Positions 6,490 to 6,490 of a DNA stretch of 6,490 nt are shown piece after piece (the first letter of the stretch is position 1; the number at the start of each line of letters is the position of its first letter). Position numbers and translations under genes: made by a program. The stretch spans positions 1-6,490 of the forward strand of contig JAQICF010000226.1 in the NCBI GenBank assembly GCA_027858795.1, read 5' to 3'. The notes beneath the pieces were generated by a model that worked only from the letters and a program-made list of their open reading frames with translations, did not search any database and was not told where the DNA came from. Source of the stretch: Candidatus Delongbacteria bacterium (GTDB taxonomy: Bacteria; Delongbacteria; UBA4055).

Positions 6490-6490
6490 T

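Overview
This is an AT-rich bacterial window. Four complete genes lie on the minus strand, and two gene fragments run off the window edges. Read in the direction of minus-strand transcription, from high to low coordinates, the order is: tail of an unknown Cys-Cys protein (6489-6427), DUF302 protein (6400-6008), copper-exporting P1B-ATPase CopA (5984-3483), hairpin terminator (3453-3411), NosR/PceC-like membrane flavoprotein (3389-2175), a paired REP/REPIN element (2162-2080), uvrC (2029-212). The only plus-strand gene is the last 57 codons of an unrecognised protein (2-175). It converges on uvrC, and a strong hairpin with a T-run (184-213) lies between them.

The copper block is DUF302 plus copA. 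The two genes are 23 bp apart and each has a good Shine-Dalgarno sequence, so they look like one operon. CopA carries all Cu(+)-ATPase signatures (MxCxxC in the HMA domain, CPC, DKTGT, TGEP, SEHP, GDGIND, YN in TM7, MxxSS in TM8). It also has an elaborate cytosolic N-terminus: one HMA domain, then two copies of a four-cysteine metal-binding module flanking a His-rich linker. No copper-responsive regulator is visible; if there is one it lies outside the window.

Behind the copA terminator is a separately transcribed six-helix membrane protein. It has an FMN-binding domain with the SGAT flavinylation motif and two CX3CP motifs. This is the core NosR/PceC layout, but it lacks the C-terminal ferredoxin domain of NosR, and neither a nitrous oxide reductase nor a reductive dehalogenase is nearby. 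Its electron acceptor is therefore unknown. A 20-bp inverted repeat overlaps its 5' end.

Between this gene and uvrC sit two inverted GTAG-headed palindromes that differ by a compensatory base-pair change. This is the form of a REPIN, a non-autonomous mobile repeat pair.

Organism: the low GC, the CPMxCExDKxYD variant of the heavy-metal-binding module in CopA, the weak or absent Shine-Dalgarno sequences at two genes, and the GTAGGGGCG-type repeats suggest a member of the Bacteroidota/FCB superphylum or a related uncultivated lineage. This is an impression and not a demonstrated assignment. Every intergenic gap is shorter than 150 bp.
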